Of a stretch of 64,000 nt of DNA, positions 50,389 to 59,639 are shown piece by piece (the stretch's first letter is position 1; the number at the start of each line of letters is the position of its first letter). The stretch spans positions 1 through 64,000 of the forward strand of contig SHWB01000009.1 in the NCBI GenBank assembly GCA_009691025.1, written 5' to 3'. The notes under the pieces were generated by a model. It had not been told where the DNA came from and made no database searches. It saw only the letters and a list, made by a program, of their open reading frames with translations. Both the position numbers and the translations under genes were made by a program. Source of the DNA: Alphaproteobacteria bacterium (GTDB lineage: Bacteria; Pseudomonadota; Alphaproteobacteria; UBA6615).

Positions 50389-51311
50389 TCCCGGCGAGCG
50401 ACATACCGAAGGGCGGATGGATCGACCGCCGCGTGCCGGCGGCGCTGCGGCCCTGGCTGCGGCTGCTGCGCCTCGACCGGCCGATCGGCACCTGGCTGCT
50501 GCTGCTGCCGGGCTGGTGGGGCCTCGCGCTGGCCGTGCCGCTCGGCGGCGGCGATGCGGCGACAGCGGCACGCCTGATGTGGTGGGGAGCGCTATTCGGC
50601 TCCGGCGCGCTGGTGATGCGGGGGGCCGGATGCATCGTCAACGACATCGCCGACCGCCGGATCGACGCGCGGGTCGCGCGCACCGCCGACCGGCCGATCG
50701 CATCGGGCGCCATCTCCGTGCGGGCGGCGCTGAAGCTGCTGGCCGTCCTGTTGCTGATCGGTCTCGCCATCATCGCGCAGTTCGACGGCTTCGCCGTGGC
50801 GCTCGGCGCCGCCTCGCTGCTGCTGGTGTTTCCCTACCCGCTGATGAAGCGCATCACCTGGTGGCCGCAGGCCTGGCTCGGCCTCACCTTCAACTGGGGC
50901 GCGCTGCTCGGCTGGGCGGCGGCGACCGGCGATCTCGGCTGGCCCGCAATTGCGCTCTATGCCGCCGGCTTCTTCTGGACTCTCGGCTACGACACCATCT
51001 ACGCGCACCAGGACAAGGAGGACGACGCGCTGGTCGGCGTGCGTTCCTCGGCGCGCTGGCTCGGCGCGCGAACGCGACCGGCCATCGCGATCTTCTATGC
51101 CTTCGCCATGGCGCTGCTGGCGCTGGCCGGCGAGCTCGCCGGGCTCGGCTGGGGTTTCTGGCCGGGCCTCGCGCTGGCCGCTCTGCATCTGGCCGGGCAA
51201 GCGCGCCACACCGATTTCGACGACCCGAAGAGCTGCCTCGCCGCCTTTCGCGCCAACCGCTACACCGGCCTCATTGTGCTGGCGGCGATCCTCGCCGGCG
51301 GCCTGTCATGA
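50385..51311 (+). CDS. ubiA: 4-hydroxybenzoate polyprenyltransferase
   Basis: 308-residue UbiA, the integral membrane prenyltransferase that joins the polyprenyl tail to 4-hydroxybenzoate in ubiquinone synthesis. The two Asp motifs are GCIVNDIADRRIDARVARTA (about residue 82) and GYDTIYAHQDKEDDALVGVR (about 205). RLLRLDRPIGTWLLLLPGWW at the start is characteristic. Its four-base overlap with the methyltransferase gene implies translation coupling. The stop meets the dead MFS gene end to end. Confidence 0.95.
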   Translation: MIPASDIPKGGWIDRRVPAALRPWLRLLRLDRPIGTWLLLLPGWWGLALAVPLGGGDAATAARLMWWGALFGSGALVMRGAGCIVNDIADRRIDARVARTADRPIASGAISVRAALKLLAVLLLIGLAIIAQFDGFAVALGAASLLLVFPYPLMKRITWWPQAWLGLTFNWGALLGWAAATGDLGWPAIALYAAGFFWTLGYDTIYAHQDKEDDALVGVRSSARWLGARTRPAIAIFYAFAMALLALAGELAGLGWGFWPGLALAALHLAGQARHTDFDDPKSCLAAFRANRYTGLIVLAAILAGGLS

Positions 51312-52491
51312 GCGCGGGCGCCGCATCAGCGTCATGAAGGTGGCGGCGAAGGCGCCGACCGCGCAGGTGGCGATCCCCGCCACCATCGGCAGCGGCGTGC
51401 CGTCGAAGACCCTGCCGCCGATGACGATCATCAGCGCGCCGACCACCATCTGGATGGTGCCACCGAGCGCCGAGGCCATGCCGGCGATGGGCCCGTGGTC
51501 CTCCAGCGCCAGCACCATCGTCGCCGGGATGACGAGGCCGAGGCCTGCATTGGTGCAGAACAGCAGCACGATGAGCACCGCGAGGCTGTCGAACCCGCTG
51601 GCGATGGCGGCACAGAGCAGCAGCGCGAAGCCGGCATAGACGCTGACGGCGACCGACCGACGCGGGCGACGCCGAAGCGCGCGACGAGCAGGGCGGCGAA
51701 TTGCGAGGTGCCGATGAAGCCCACCGCATTGATCGAGAAGGCGAGGCTGTACTCCATCGGCGTCAGGCCGAAATGGCCGATGTAGACGAAGGAGGAACTC
51801 GCGAGGAAGACGAAGAAGCTCGATATGCCAAGCGCGCCGATGAAGGTGAGGCCGAGGAAGCGCGCATCGCCCAGCAGCCGCGCGAAACCGGCGATCAGGC
51901 TCGCCACGCCGACGGAAATGCGGGCGGCCGGCGGGCGCGTCTCGGGCAGCAGCGTGGCGACCAGGACGAAGGCCAGCGCCGACACCACCGTCACGGCGAC
52001 GAACACGGAGCGCCGGCCGAAACCCTCGGTCAGCAGGCTGCCGAACAGTGGCGCGAGGATGGGCGAGACGCTGAACACCAGCATGACCGGCGACATCAGC
52101 CGCGTCGCCTCGATGCCGGTATGCATGTCGCGGATGACGGCGCGCGGGATGACCATCGGCGCAGAGGCGGCGACGCCCTGCAGGCAGCGTCAGGCGACGA
52201 GCTGGTCGATGTCCGTCGCCGTGGCGCAACCGACCGACGCCGCCGCGAAAAGCGAAAGTCCGAAATAGAGTGGCCGCTTGCGCCCCACCGCGTCCGACAG
52301 CGGGCCGAAGACGATCTGGAAGACGCCGAAGCCGACGAAATAGGCCGTCAGCGTCATCTGCGTCGCCGCCGTGGTGGTGGCGAGATCGGCGGCGATGGTC
52401 GGCAGCTCCGGGATGTACATGTCGTGGCGAACGGCCCGACCGCGACCAGCAGGCCGAGCACTATGGCGTTGCGCGCGTAACTCGCTGTCAT
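51306..52491 (-). pseudogene. Bcr/CflA-type MFS drug exporter, multiply broken
   Basis: A 12-helix Bcr/CflA-family exporter. From ATG at 52491 it reads TASYARNAIVLGLLVAVGPF, then one base is missing (about 52426, in a position where the family reads IDMYIPELP). In the true frame MYIPELPTIAADLATTTAAT and GPLSDAVGRKRPLYFGLSLF follow, then TGA at 52192-52190 (LVA*RCLQGVAA, family Trp, so TGG-to-TGA), then an open stretch to FAALLVARFGVAR near 51670, where another shift is needed to reach VSVYAGFALLLCAAIASGFD and the last two helices. Two shifts and one stop. It overlaps the ubiA end. Confidence 0.88.
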
Positions 52492-52589
52492 GGGTCGCGT
52501 CTTTCAGGGCGGCCCGCCGGGTCGCATGGCCCGGCGCCTGGCGTCCCTCTACCCGCACCGCGGCGATGCGTCCAGCGTGGCGGTGCCGC

Positions 52590-53303
52590 TCATCCCCTAT
52601 CGCGCTCGTCGCCCGTAGGTTCGTGCACGACGATATGCGGCGGGTGCTCGGCGGCGATGGCATGGGCGGCGAGGCGGGCGATGCGGCGGGCGCGCTCGGC
52701 GGCGTCGTCGACCGTGGCGGCGACGAAGGACGCGAGGTCGCTCTCCGGCGCGATCCGCGCTCGCGCGAGGTCGAGCGCATCCCTTTGCAGCAGCGCTGTG
52801 AGGCGGCGGCCCTCGGCCGCGATGGCAGCCAGCGCGACGGCGGAGCCGTCCACGGCAAAATTCCCGCGCTTGCCGAGATAGGCATGGGCGCTGTCGAGCA
52901 CCGTGCCGTCGTCGAGCGCCAGATGCACGCCGGTGAGCGCGGCATAGACGTAATTGTGCGCCTCGCTGGCATGCATCACCACGAGCTGGTCGGCGTCGAG
53001 CCAGGTGACGGCGACGGCCACCGACGTGCCCGACGCGCGACGCAGCGCCGCCGGCAGCGCGCCGTAAACCGACAGATGCGCAGAATAGACGACGTCGTGG
53101 TCCGCCAGCCGCGCCCGCTGCACCGGTATCGGCGTGTGATCCGTGCCGTATTTCTGGCGCAGCCGATCGGGCGACTGGTTGGAGCCGTAGCCGATCACCG
53201 GCACGCGCCCGCGCCGCAATGCGGGCGCGAAGGGCGCCGCCGCGCCGCCGACGAGAGTGAAGGACGCGTCCGGGATCGCATAGGGGTAGTCGAGGGCGCG
53301 CAT
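52590..53303 (-). CDS. Hypothetical protein with a YGSN (gamma-glutamylcyclotransferase-like) motif
   Basis: 237-residue protein. Near residue 37 the segment RVPVIGYGSNQSPDRLRQKY has the Tyr-Gly-Ser-Asn substrate loop seen in gamma-glutamylcyclotransferase-like folds, and a conserved EAHNYVYAALTGVHLAL follows. The family seems common but uncharacterised in Alphaproteobacteria; the reaction is not known. ATG at 53303 is the homology-based start. The same frame stays open back to 53441, into the AT-rich island, giving about 46 more codons of no known kind. GC-rich and intact, unlike the neighbours on both sides. Confidence 0.6.
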   Translation of the reverse strand: MRALDYPYAIPDASFTLVGGAAAPFAPALRRGRVPVIGYGSNQSPDRLRQKYGTDHTPIPVQRARLADHDVVYSAHLSVYGALPAALRRASGTSVAVAVTWLDADQLVVMHASEAHNYVYAALTGVHLALDDGTVLDSAHAYLGKRGNFAVDGSAVALAAIAAEGRRLTALLQRDALDLARARIAPESDLASFVAATVDDAAERARRIARLAAHAIAAEHPPHIVVHEPTGDERDRG

Positions 53304-53309
53304 CAGCTT

Positions 53310-54318
53310 GCTAGGCTTACTGCCCAGAGCATCTGTAAGCATATATCTGTACCTGACTTGGTTCCAACGCCGCCATGACGATATGCTAGTAACTAACGTA
53401 CAAATGCGTATCTTTCCAGTGAATGGGAAAGCATATGGCAAACGTATTTATACCACAGTCACATAGCGAAAAGCTTTTGTATACAACTGTGATAATCTCA
53501 TCTAATTATGAAAATAGTCAAAGTGGAGTCGGAACCGGATCTTTGTTCAGCCGGAAATATGGGAGGGACAAAAATTTACCGCTCGTAATCACTAACAAGC
53601 ATGTGGTGAATGGTTCAGTTACGTCTGAATTTATACTGCACGTCGCGAACGGGATCGGGGCGAGTCGCGCCCCGTCTGGCAAATACGCGGCAGTAGAGAT
53701 TGGGCCCTATTCAGACTGGTTTGGTCATCCAAATGACAATATCGATTTAAGCGGTAATCCAATAAATCCAACGCTGCACCAAGCGGCCCAAAGTGGGGAT
53801 CCAATTTTCTCGACAAACATTGGCGATGATATAATTCCATTTATTGATGATATCCAAGATTTAAACGCGGTTTAATAAGTAGTAATTATTGAATATCCAA
53901 CATAATTATTGGATACCATCAACAAATATCAAATAATTATGAGAGTAATAACCAATGCATATCCTGCCATATATTTTGATGGACGACCAGAATTTGATAC
54001 TGACATGGCTTGATATACAAGTATCTCGGGTTCGCCAATTTTCTTGTAGAATTTCGTATCGTACTCAGGTAGAAACGGGAACACTGTGATGGGCTCTCTG
54101 ATTAAATTGCTTGGTGTCTTCTATGGTGGACCTGTTTACACTGCTAGCGGTGATGTCAAATTAGAACCAATTCCTACATCAAGATCGAAATCAGCAATAG
54201 ACATGATGATAAATCTCAGATATGTTATAAAATATCATGAAGTACTGACACTGAGCGATCATATCATCTCGTCTTATGATAATAATACGTTGTAAAGTGT
54301 AAGTAGTTAGGGCCTTCC
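53310..54318. other. AT-rich island
   Basis: Base composition changes sharply: from about 53320 to 54318 the DNA is mostly A/T while both flanks are about 65-70% GC. The only gene in it is the damaged trypsin-like protease. Its edges lie close to the starts of the YGSN gene and pmbA. I see no flanking repeats, integrase or tRNA, so the mechanism of entry is not visible. Confidence 0.8.
53435..54294 (+). pseudogene. Trypsin-like (S1/S1C-type) peptidase with several in-frame stops
   Basis: Read in one frame from ATG at 53435 (another at 53423), without any frameshift, this is a chymotrypsin-fold serine protease of about 285 codons. The catalytic triad can be seen: His in PLVITNKHVVNG (about residue 53), Asp probably in HPNDNIDLSGNPI (about 100), and Ser in the SISGSPIFL motif (after 54017). 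Stops interrupt at 53873-53878 (TAA TAA, before VVIIEYPT), then TAA (LLDTINKYQ follows), TGA (after FDTDMA) and TAG (before NFVSYSGRNG). The C-terminal part, KLLGVFYGGPVYTASGDVKL, remains well kept. Codon use is AT-rich and foreign to the genome. Acquired and then lost. Confidence 0.85.
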
Positions 54319-54319
54319 A

Positions 54320-55666
54320 ATGACAATCTCCAACAACGACCTCGACCTGCTCGCCGGCCTCGTCCTGAAGGCCCGCGCCGCCGGGGCCGACGCGGCCGAC
54401 GCCATTCTGGTCCGCTCCGCCGCCTCGTCCCATGCCCGGCGCCTCGGCGCGGTCGAGCATGTCGAGCGGCAGGAGAGCCGCGATCTCGGCCTGCGCGTGC
54501 TGGTCGGCAAGCAGCAGGCGGCGAATTCCTCGACCGACCTGTCGGCCGAGGCCCAGGCGGCGCTGATCGAGCGCACCGTGGCGATGGCCAGCGCGGTGCC
54601 GGCCGACCCGTGGTGCGGCCTCGCCGACCAGGCGGAGATCGCTAGGGTCTGGGGCGACCTCGACCTCGACGATCCGATCGAGCCCACGCCCGAGGCGCTG
54701 GCCGAGGCGGCCGCGATCTGCGAGGCCGCCGCGCTGGGCGTGAAGGGTGTCAGCAATTCGGAGGGCGCCGAGGCCGGCTGGGGCCGCTCGCAGATGGCCG
54801 TCGTCGCCAGCAACGGCTTCGTCGGAGCGTGGTCCCGCACCAGCCACTCGGTCAGCGTCTCGGTCATCGCCGGCGAGGGCACGGCGATGGAGCGCGACTA
54901 CGACTGGACCAGCGCCGTCCACCGCGCCGACCTCGTGGATGCCGCCACGATCGGCCGCCGCGCCGGCGAGCGCACCGTGGCGCTGCTCGGCGCCCGCCGC
55001 CTGCCGTCGAGGCAGATGCCCGTGGTGTTCGAGCCGCGCGTCGCCTCGGGCCTGCTGCGCAGCCTCGTTGGCGCCATCTCCGGCACCTCGGTGGCGCGGC
55101 GCGCTAGCTTCCTGATGGACGATCTCGGCAAGCGCCTCTTCGCCCCCGGCATCGTCGTGCGCGACGATCCGCTGCGCCGGCGCGGCGCGCGATCGCAGCC
55201 TTTCGACGGCGACGGAATCGCCGGCGCGCCGCGCAATATCGTCGAGGACGGCGTGCTGACGAGCTGGCTGCTCGACCTGCAGACGGCGCGCCATCTCGGC
55301 CTCGAGACGACCGGCCACGGCACGCACGGCACCGGCGGCTCCTCCGGCCCCTCGCCCTCCAACCTCTGGCTCGCCGCCGGCAGCGCGACGCCGGAGGAGC
55401 TGATGGCCGACATCAAGGACGGCTTCTACGTCACCTCGATGATGGGCATGGGCGTCAGCATGGTGACCGGCGACTACAGCCGCGGCGCCGGCGGCTTCCG
55501 CATCGAGAACGGCCGGCTCACCCACCCGGTGAGCGAGGTGACCGTCGCCGGCAATCTGCGCGACATGTTCGCCGCGCTGGTGCCGGCCAACGACCTGATC
55601 TTCCGCTGGGGCCTCGACACCCCCACGATCCGCATCGACGGCATGACGGTGGCCGGCGGCGGGTAG
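54320..55666 (+). CDS. pmbA: PmbA/TldE metalloprotease partner
   Basis: 448-residue PmbA (TldE), the non-catalytic partner of TldD in the heterodimeric peptidase. It has the VEHVERQESRDLGLRVLVGK block, SNGFVGAWSRTSHSVSVSVI, FEPRVASGLLRSLVGAISGT, FDGDGIAGAPRNIVEDGVL, and ITNG-type ending RMTVAGGG. It lacks the HExxxH motif, as expected for this subunit. It is 16 kb from tldD, an unlinked arrangement. ATG at 54320 follows the AT-rich island by a few bases, so its original promoter may have been displaced. Confidence 0.93.
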   Translation: MTISNNDLDLLAGLVLKARAAGADAADAILVRSAASSHARRLGAVEHVERQESRDLGLRVLVGKQQAANSSTDLSAEAQAALIERTVAMASAVPADPWCGLADQAEIARVWGDLDLDDPIEPTPEALAEAAAICEAAALGVKGVSNSEGAEAGWGRSQMAVVASNGFVGAWSRTSHSVSVSVIAGEGTAMERDYDWTSAVHRADLVDAATIGRRAGERTVALLGARRLPSRQMPVVFEPRVASGLLRSLVGAISGTSVARRASFLMDDLGKRLFAPGIVVRDDPLRRRGARSQPFDGDGIAGAPRNIVEDGVLTSWLLDLQTARHLGLETTGHGTHGTGGSSGPSPSNLWLAAGSATPEELMADIKDGFYVTSMMGMGVSMVTGDYSRGAGGFRIENGRLTHPVSEVTVAGNLRDMFAALVPANDLIFRWGLDTPTIRIDGMTVAGGG

Positions 55667-55673
55667 CGAAGAC

Positions 55674-56587
55674 CTAAGCCGGCCGCACGATCGTCAGCGC
55701 GTCGGGTGCCGCCTCGGTCGTCAGGGGCAGGGTGGCGGCGATGTCGCCGTCGAACTGCACCGCCTCGTCGGGCGCCGCTCCCGAACCAGCCATGATGCGC
55801 GCGCGCGTCACGGTGAGGACGCGAGCATCGTCATGGCGGGCGACGCGGCCGGTGGCGACGGCGAGCAGGGCGTGCTGCAGCGCAAAGATGTCGCGCTACT
55901 CGAACAGCACCAGTTGCAGCGACGGCGCCGCAAGGTCGGCCGCCGGGGCGCAGACGTAGCGGCCGGCCCAAAAGCGACCGTTGGCGACGACGATCCAGCC
56001 CGCCTAGTGACGTCCGGCGTCGCTCTCGACGGTGTAGCGGAGTGGCGGCCAGCGGGTGAACACCACGATCCCGGAAGCACGAAGGCGCCATTGCCGATGA
56101 CGCGCTTCAGACTCGGCCGCACGGCGGCGACTATCTCGGCGTCGAAGCCGATGCCGGCCATCATGGTGAACCCGCGGCCATTGGCGCGGCCGAGAGCGAT
56201 GCGCCGCGTCGTCCCCGTCGCCGGCGAGCGCGAGGCGCCATCTCGGTCGCAGGGCGCGAAGACCATCTCGGCGGCCAGCACATTGGCCGTGCCGAAAAGC
56301 AGCACGGCGACGGCCGGCGCGGCGCCCGCGCGCGACAACAATCCGTTCACGGCCTCGTTGGCCAGCACGTCACCGCCGACGACGACGATCACATCCGTGC
56401 CGGCAGGCGCCGCGGCGGCGAAATCGGTCGCGTCGCCCGGCCCGCGCGTCTCGGCCACCGTGGCGCGGGCGCCGGCGCCGTCGACGATGGCCAGCGCGCG
56501 GGCCAGCCATCGCCGCCGTCCGCGACGGCCGGCCTGGTTGAAGGCAATATGAAGACATCGTGCCGCCTGAGCGTCGTCGTATCTCAC
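55674..56587 (-). pseudogene. Diacylglycerol kinase-family lipid kinase, broken
   Basis: Remnant of a DAGK/YegS/BmrU-like kinase. From GTG at 56587 it reads ARCLHIAFNQAGRRGRRRWL; the nucleotide motif, normally GGDGT with downstream N, is VVVGGDVLANEAVNGLL, so the catalytic Gly has become Val (GGC to GTC). FGTANVLAAEM is present. A frameshift at about 56068 follows RVIGNGAFVL; in the true frame the text goes IVVFTRWPPLRYTVESDAGR, TAG after H, AGWIVVANGRFWAGRYVC, then a second TAG after LVLFE, and RDIFALQHALLAVATGR to the end at 55674. One shift, two stops, plus the altered motif. Confidence 0.82.
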
Positions 56588-56726
56588 AATTCACTGTGTT
56601 TGTCTTGAGTATTATTACAATTTCGTGACACACCGTCAGAGGTGTAGCATTAACTTCATTAGGTAACGTCCCGCAAATCATATATCTGGCGAAAACGACC
56701 CGAAGCCAGGACGCGCACGGGACGCC

Positions 56727-57502
56727 ATGAGCGGTCAGGATCAGGTCACCCGCTATCGCACCATCTGGATATCCGACATCCATCTCGGCACGCGCGGCTG
56801 CAAGGCTAACGCCCTGCTCGACTTCCTGCGCCTCACCGAATCCGACACGCTGTACCTCGACGGCGACATCGTCGACGGCTAGCGCCTGAGGAGCGCCTGG
56901 TACTGCCCGCAGCTGCACAACGACGTGGTGCAAAAGATTCTGCGCAAATCGCGCAAGGGAACCCGTGTCGTCTACATTCCCGGCTATCACGACGAGGTGA
57001 TGCGGCCTTACGCCGACATGGTGTTCGGCGGGGTCACGGTCGCGTCGGAGGCGTTCCACACCACGGCCGACGGCAGGCGGCTGTGGGTGACGCATGGCGA
57101 TCAGTTAGACACCGTCGTGCGCTACGCGCGCTGGCTGGAACTGGCCGGCGACCAAGACTACCGCCTCGCCATGTGGGGCAACCACTGGGTCAACACGATC
57201 GGCAGCCTGCTCGGCCTGCCCTACTGGTCGCTGTCGGCCTTCCTCAATCGCAAGGTCAAGAGCGCGTTGCAGCATATCGGCTGCTACGAGAGCGTGGTGG
57301 CCGTCGACGCCGCGCGCGCGGCGTCGACGGCGTCGTCTGCGATCACATCCACCACGCCAAAATCTGCGCGATCGACGTCGTGCTCTACTGCAACGACGGC
57401 GACTGGGTCGAAAGCTGCACGGCGCTGGTCGAGCATCGCGACGGCACGCTGGCGCTGGTCGACTGGGCCGATGTGCGGCAAATGTCGCTGGTGGGGCGCT
57501 GA
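56727..57502 (+). pseudogene. LpxH-like UDP-2,3-diacylglucosamine diphosphatase-family metallophosphoesterase, broken
   Basis: Calcineurin-like phosphoesterase of the LpxH-related group. From ATG at 56727 it reads YRTIWISDIHLGTRGCKANA and YLDGDIVDG, then TAG (56880-56882) where the family has Trp (TGG to TAG), then RLRSAWYCPQLHNDVVQKIL. The metal motif GNHDE has become PGYHDE (Asn to Tyr), and near 57318 a base is lost before GVDGVVCDHIHHAKICAIDV, where the family has G-H-I-H-H-A-E. At least one stop, one shift and several altered ligands. Alphaproteobacteria usually also have LpxI for this lipid A step. The upstream 139 bases (56588-56726) are AT-richer and hold no gene. Confidence 0.85.
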
Positions 57503-58574
57503 TGCGCCTCCTGCTCGTCACCGACGCCTGGGCGCCGCAGGTCAACGGCGGCCTCCGCACGCTGGCGACCACGATGGCCGATCTGGAGGCGATGGGCCAC
57601 ACGGTGCGCGCGTCCCTCCCGGCCTGTTCCGCACCATGGCCTGGCCGACCTATCCGGGGATTCGCCTCGCACTCCTGCCCGGGAGCGGCGTGGCGCGCGC
57701 CTTCGACGAATTCGCACCCGACGCCGTGCATATCGCGACGGAAGGTCAGCTCGGCATGGCAGCGCGGCGGCTCTGCCTCGCCCGCGCCATGCCGTTCACT
57801 ACGTCGTTCCACACCAAGTTTACCGACTACCTCGCCAGCCGCTTCGCCGTGCCGCAATCCTGGAGCTGGGTCTGGCTACGCCGCTTCCACGCGCCGGCCG
57901 CGAGGGTGATGAGCAACACGCCGTCGATGGACCGCGAACTAGCCGCGCACCTTATCGCTCATACGGCGCGCTGGTCGCGCGGCGTCGACACGGCCCTGTT
58001 CTGGCCGCGCCCCGCGGCGGACAGGCCAGCGGAGATGGCCGCCCTGCCGCGTCCGCTGCATCTCTATGTCGGGCGACTGGCGGTCGAGAAGAACATTGCC
58101 GCCTTCCTTGATCTCGACCTTACCGGCACGAAAATCGTCGTCGGTTACGGCCCGCAGCGCGCCGCCCTCGAACGCCGGCACGGCGAGGCCGTCTTCCTTG
58201 GCATGCGCCACGGCGAGGCGCTGGCGCGCGCTTATGCCTCCGCCGACGTGCTGGTGATGCCCTCGTGCGCCGAGACCTTCGGCATCGTCATGCTGGAGGC
58301 GCTGGCCTGCGGCGTGCCGGTCGCCGCCTATCCGGTCACCGGCCCGCTCGACGTCATCGACGGCAGCGGCGCCGGCGCGCTCCACGACGATCTCGGCCGC
58401 GCCGTCGCCCGAGCGCTGGCCATCCCGCGCGAAGCCTGCCTCGCGCTGGCTGCCCGCTACACCTGGCGCTCCGCCGCCGAGGCCTTCCTCGCCAACCTCG
58501 CGCCGCGCGCTGCGGCGCCGGCGTCCGGGCCTGTCACCGCGCCCGTCCGGTGGGGCCGTCAGCCCTCGGGCTGA
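57502..58574 (+). pseudogene. GT4-type glycosyltransferase, frameshifted
   Basis: Glycosyltransferase of the GT-B fold, ATG at 57502 overlapping the phosphoesterase stop (TGATG). The start is MRLLLVTDAWAPQVNGGLRT. After GHTVRASL (about 57615) the frame is lost; resumed in another frame: PGLFRTMAWPTYPGIRLAL, PFTTSFHTKFTDYLASRF, WSRGVDTALFWPR, LYVGRLAVEKNIAAFLDL and the donor-binding MPSCAETFGIVMLEALACG. In VGYGPQRAALERR, the family has D where Y stands (GAC to TAC). One shift and one notable missense change. The long second part is uninterrupted, so a truncated product could be made. Confidence 0.85.
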
Positions 58575-58575
58575 C
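58558..58575 (+). terminator. Perfect hairpin at the glycosyltransferase end
   Basis: GTCAGCC (58558-58564) pairs perfectly with GGCTGAC (58569-58575) around a CTCG loop. It spans the stop codon of the preceding pseudogene. No T-run, so a role as terminator is likely but not certain. Confidence 0.5.
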
Positions 58576-58645
58576 AGCCGGCGCTCTCGGGCCGGCGCCA
58601 GTTATGCCATGCGACAAATGCAGCTCTGGCCTCGCCTGCCTCTTG

Positions 58646-58729
58646 CCAGAATGTCTGGAAATGCGAGAAAGTGTTCGTATGATTACTTTTGGTGGGACCG
58701 TCCGCCGGGCGGGTTTCCCATCCGGGAAA
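58646..58729 (+). promoter_or_regulatory. Palindromes upstream of the CmcJ/NvfI-family gene
   Basis: Two short inverted repeats lie in the 187-base gap before the gene: CCAGA-ATG-TCTGG (58646-58658) and TTTCCC-ATCC-GGGAAA (58714-58729). Either could be an operator or, for the second, a leader hairpin about 32 bases before the ATG. No promoter boxes stand out. Confidence 0.3.
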
Positions 58730-58761
58730 AATAAACTAACCCGACTCCCTGGAGCGCCACC

Positions 58762-59622
58762 ATGACCCAGCCAGCCGTTCAGGCCGCCGCGCGTCCCACC
58801 ATCGAGACGATCCTCCACTACCTTGTGGACACGGGCGAAGCACCGGTCTTCAAGCAGTCCGACAATACGGTGGACACCGTCTTCACCGTCGGCGTGCGCG
58901 AGGACAAGCGCGTGACCGTCCACAACGGCCGCCTGCACGAGGGCAAGCTCTCGCTCGACGTCGAGGGCTTCGTGCTGGCTAAGCAGACCGTCAAGATCGA
59001 CTTCTTCGACGACGAGCAGGTCAGGAAGATCTACACGCCGGGGGTCGAGCGGCTGGTCTGCCAGTACACCGGTGCCTCGCGCGCCATCGCCTACGACTAC
59101 ACGCGCCGCTCCAACGTGCCGGAGACGAAGGCGAAGTACCGCACGCGCGAGCCCGTGCCGGCACCGCACTCTGACTACACGGACATCTCGGCAGCGCAGC
59201 GCCTGCGCGACGTCCTCGGCGACGCCGCCGAGGCGCAAATGAAGAAGCGCTTCGCCATCGTCAACGTCTGGCGCTCGATCGCCGGGACGATCGAGGAATG
59301 GCCGCTGGCCGTGTGCGATGCCCGCAGCATCGACGACAGCCTGATGCACACCTTCGTGCGCGAGACGACGCACACCAACGAGCCGTCCTTCGAGTACAGC
59401 CGCATGAGCCAGACACGGCACTCCTCCTTCGATCCCAACCACTGCTGGTACTACTTCCCGAGCATGACGCGCGACGAGGCGCTGCTGTTCAAGAACTACG
59501 ACTCGGCCACCGACGGCAGGGCCCGCTACTGCCTACACTCGGCGATCGAGGACCCTGACGGCCAGGCCAGCCCGGCGCCGCGCGAGAGCATGGAAAGCCG
59601 GGTCTTCGCGTTCTTCGACTGA
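58762..59622 (+). CDS. CmcJ/NvfI-family oxidoreductase
   Basis: 286-residue protein of the family named for CmcJ (cephamycin 7-alpha-hydroxylation/methoxylation) and the fungal NvfI enzymes; the group also contains gibberellin-type desaturases and is thought to hold non-heme iron/2-oxoglutarate-type chemistry. Family signs: YDYTRRSN at about residue 113, PHSDYTDISAAQRL with the H-x-D-type pair (about 135), the conserved VNVWRSIAGTIEEWPLAVCD, and NHCWYYFPSMTRDEALLFKN followed by YD. ATG at 58762 has GGAG upstream. It stands alone, intact, surrounded by pseudogenes and repeats. The substrate is not predictable. Confidence 0.8.
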   Translation: MTQPAVQAAARPTIETILHYLVDTGEAPVFKQSDNTVDTVFTVGVREDKRVTVHNGRLHEGKLSLDVEGFVLAKQTVKIDFFDDEQVRKIYTPGVERLVCQYTGASRAIAYDYTRRSNVPETKAKYRTREPVPAPHSDYTDISAAQRLRDVLGDAAEAQMKKRFAIVNVWRSIAGTIEEWPLAVCDARSIDDSLMHTFVRETTHTNEPSFEYSRMSQTRHSSFDPNHCWYYFPSMTRDEALLFKNYDSATDGRARYCLHSAIEDPDGQASPAPRESMESRVFAFFD

Positions 59623-59639
59623 ATTCCTCCCGGCCAAAT

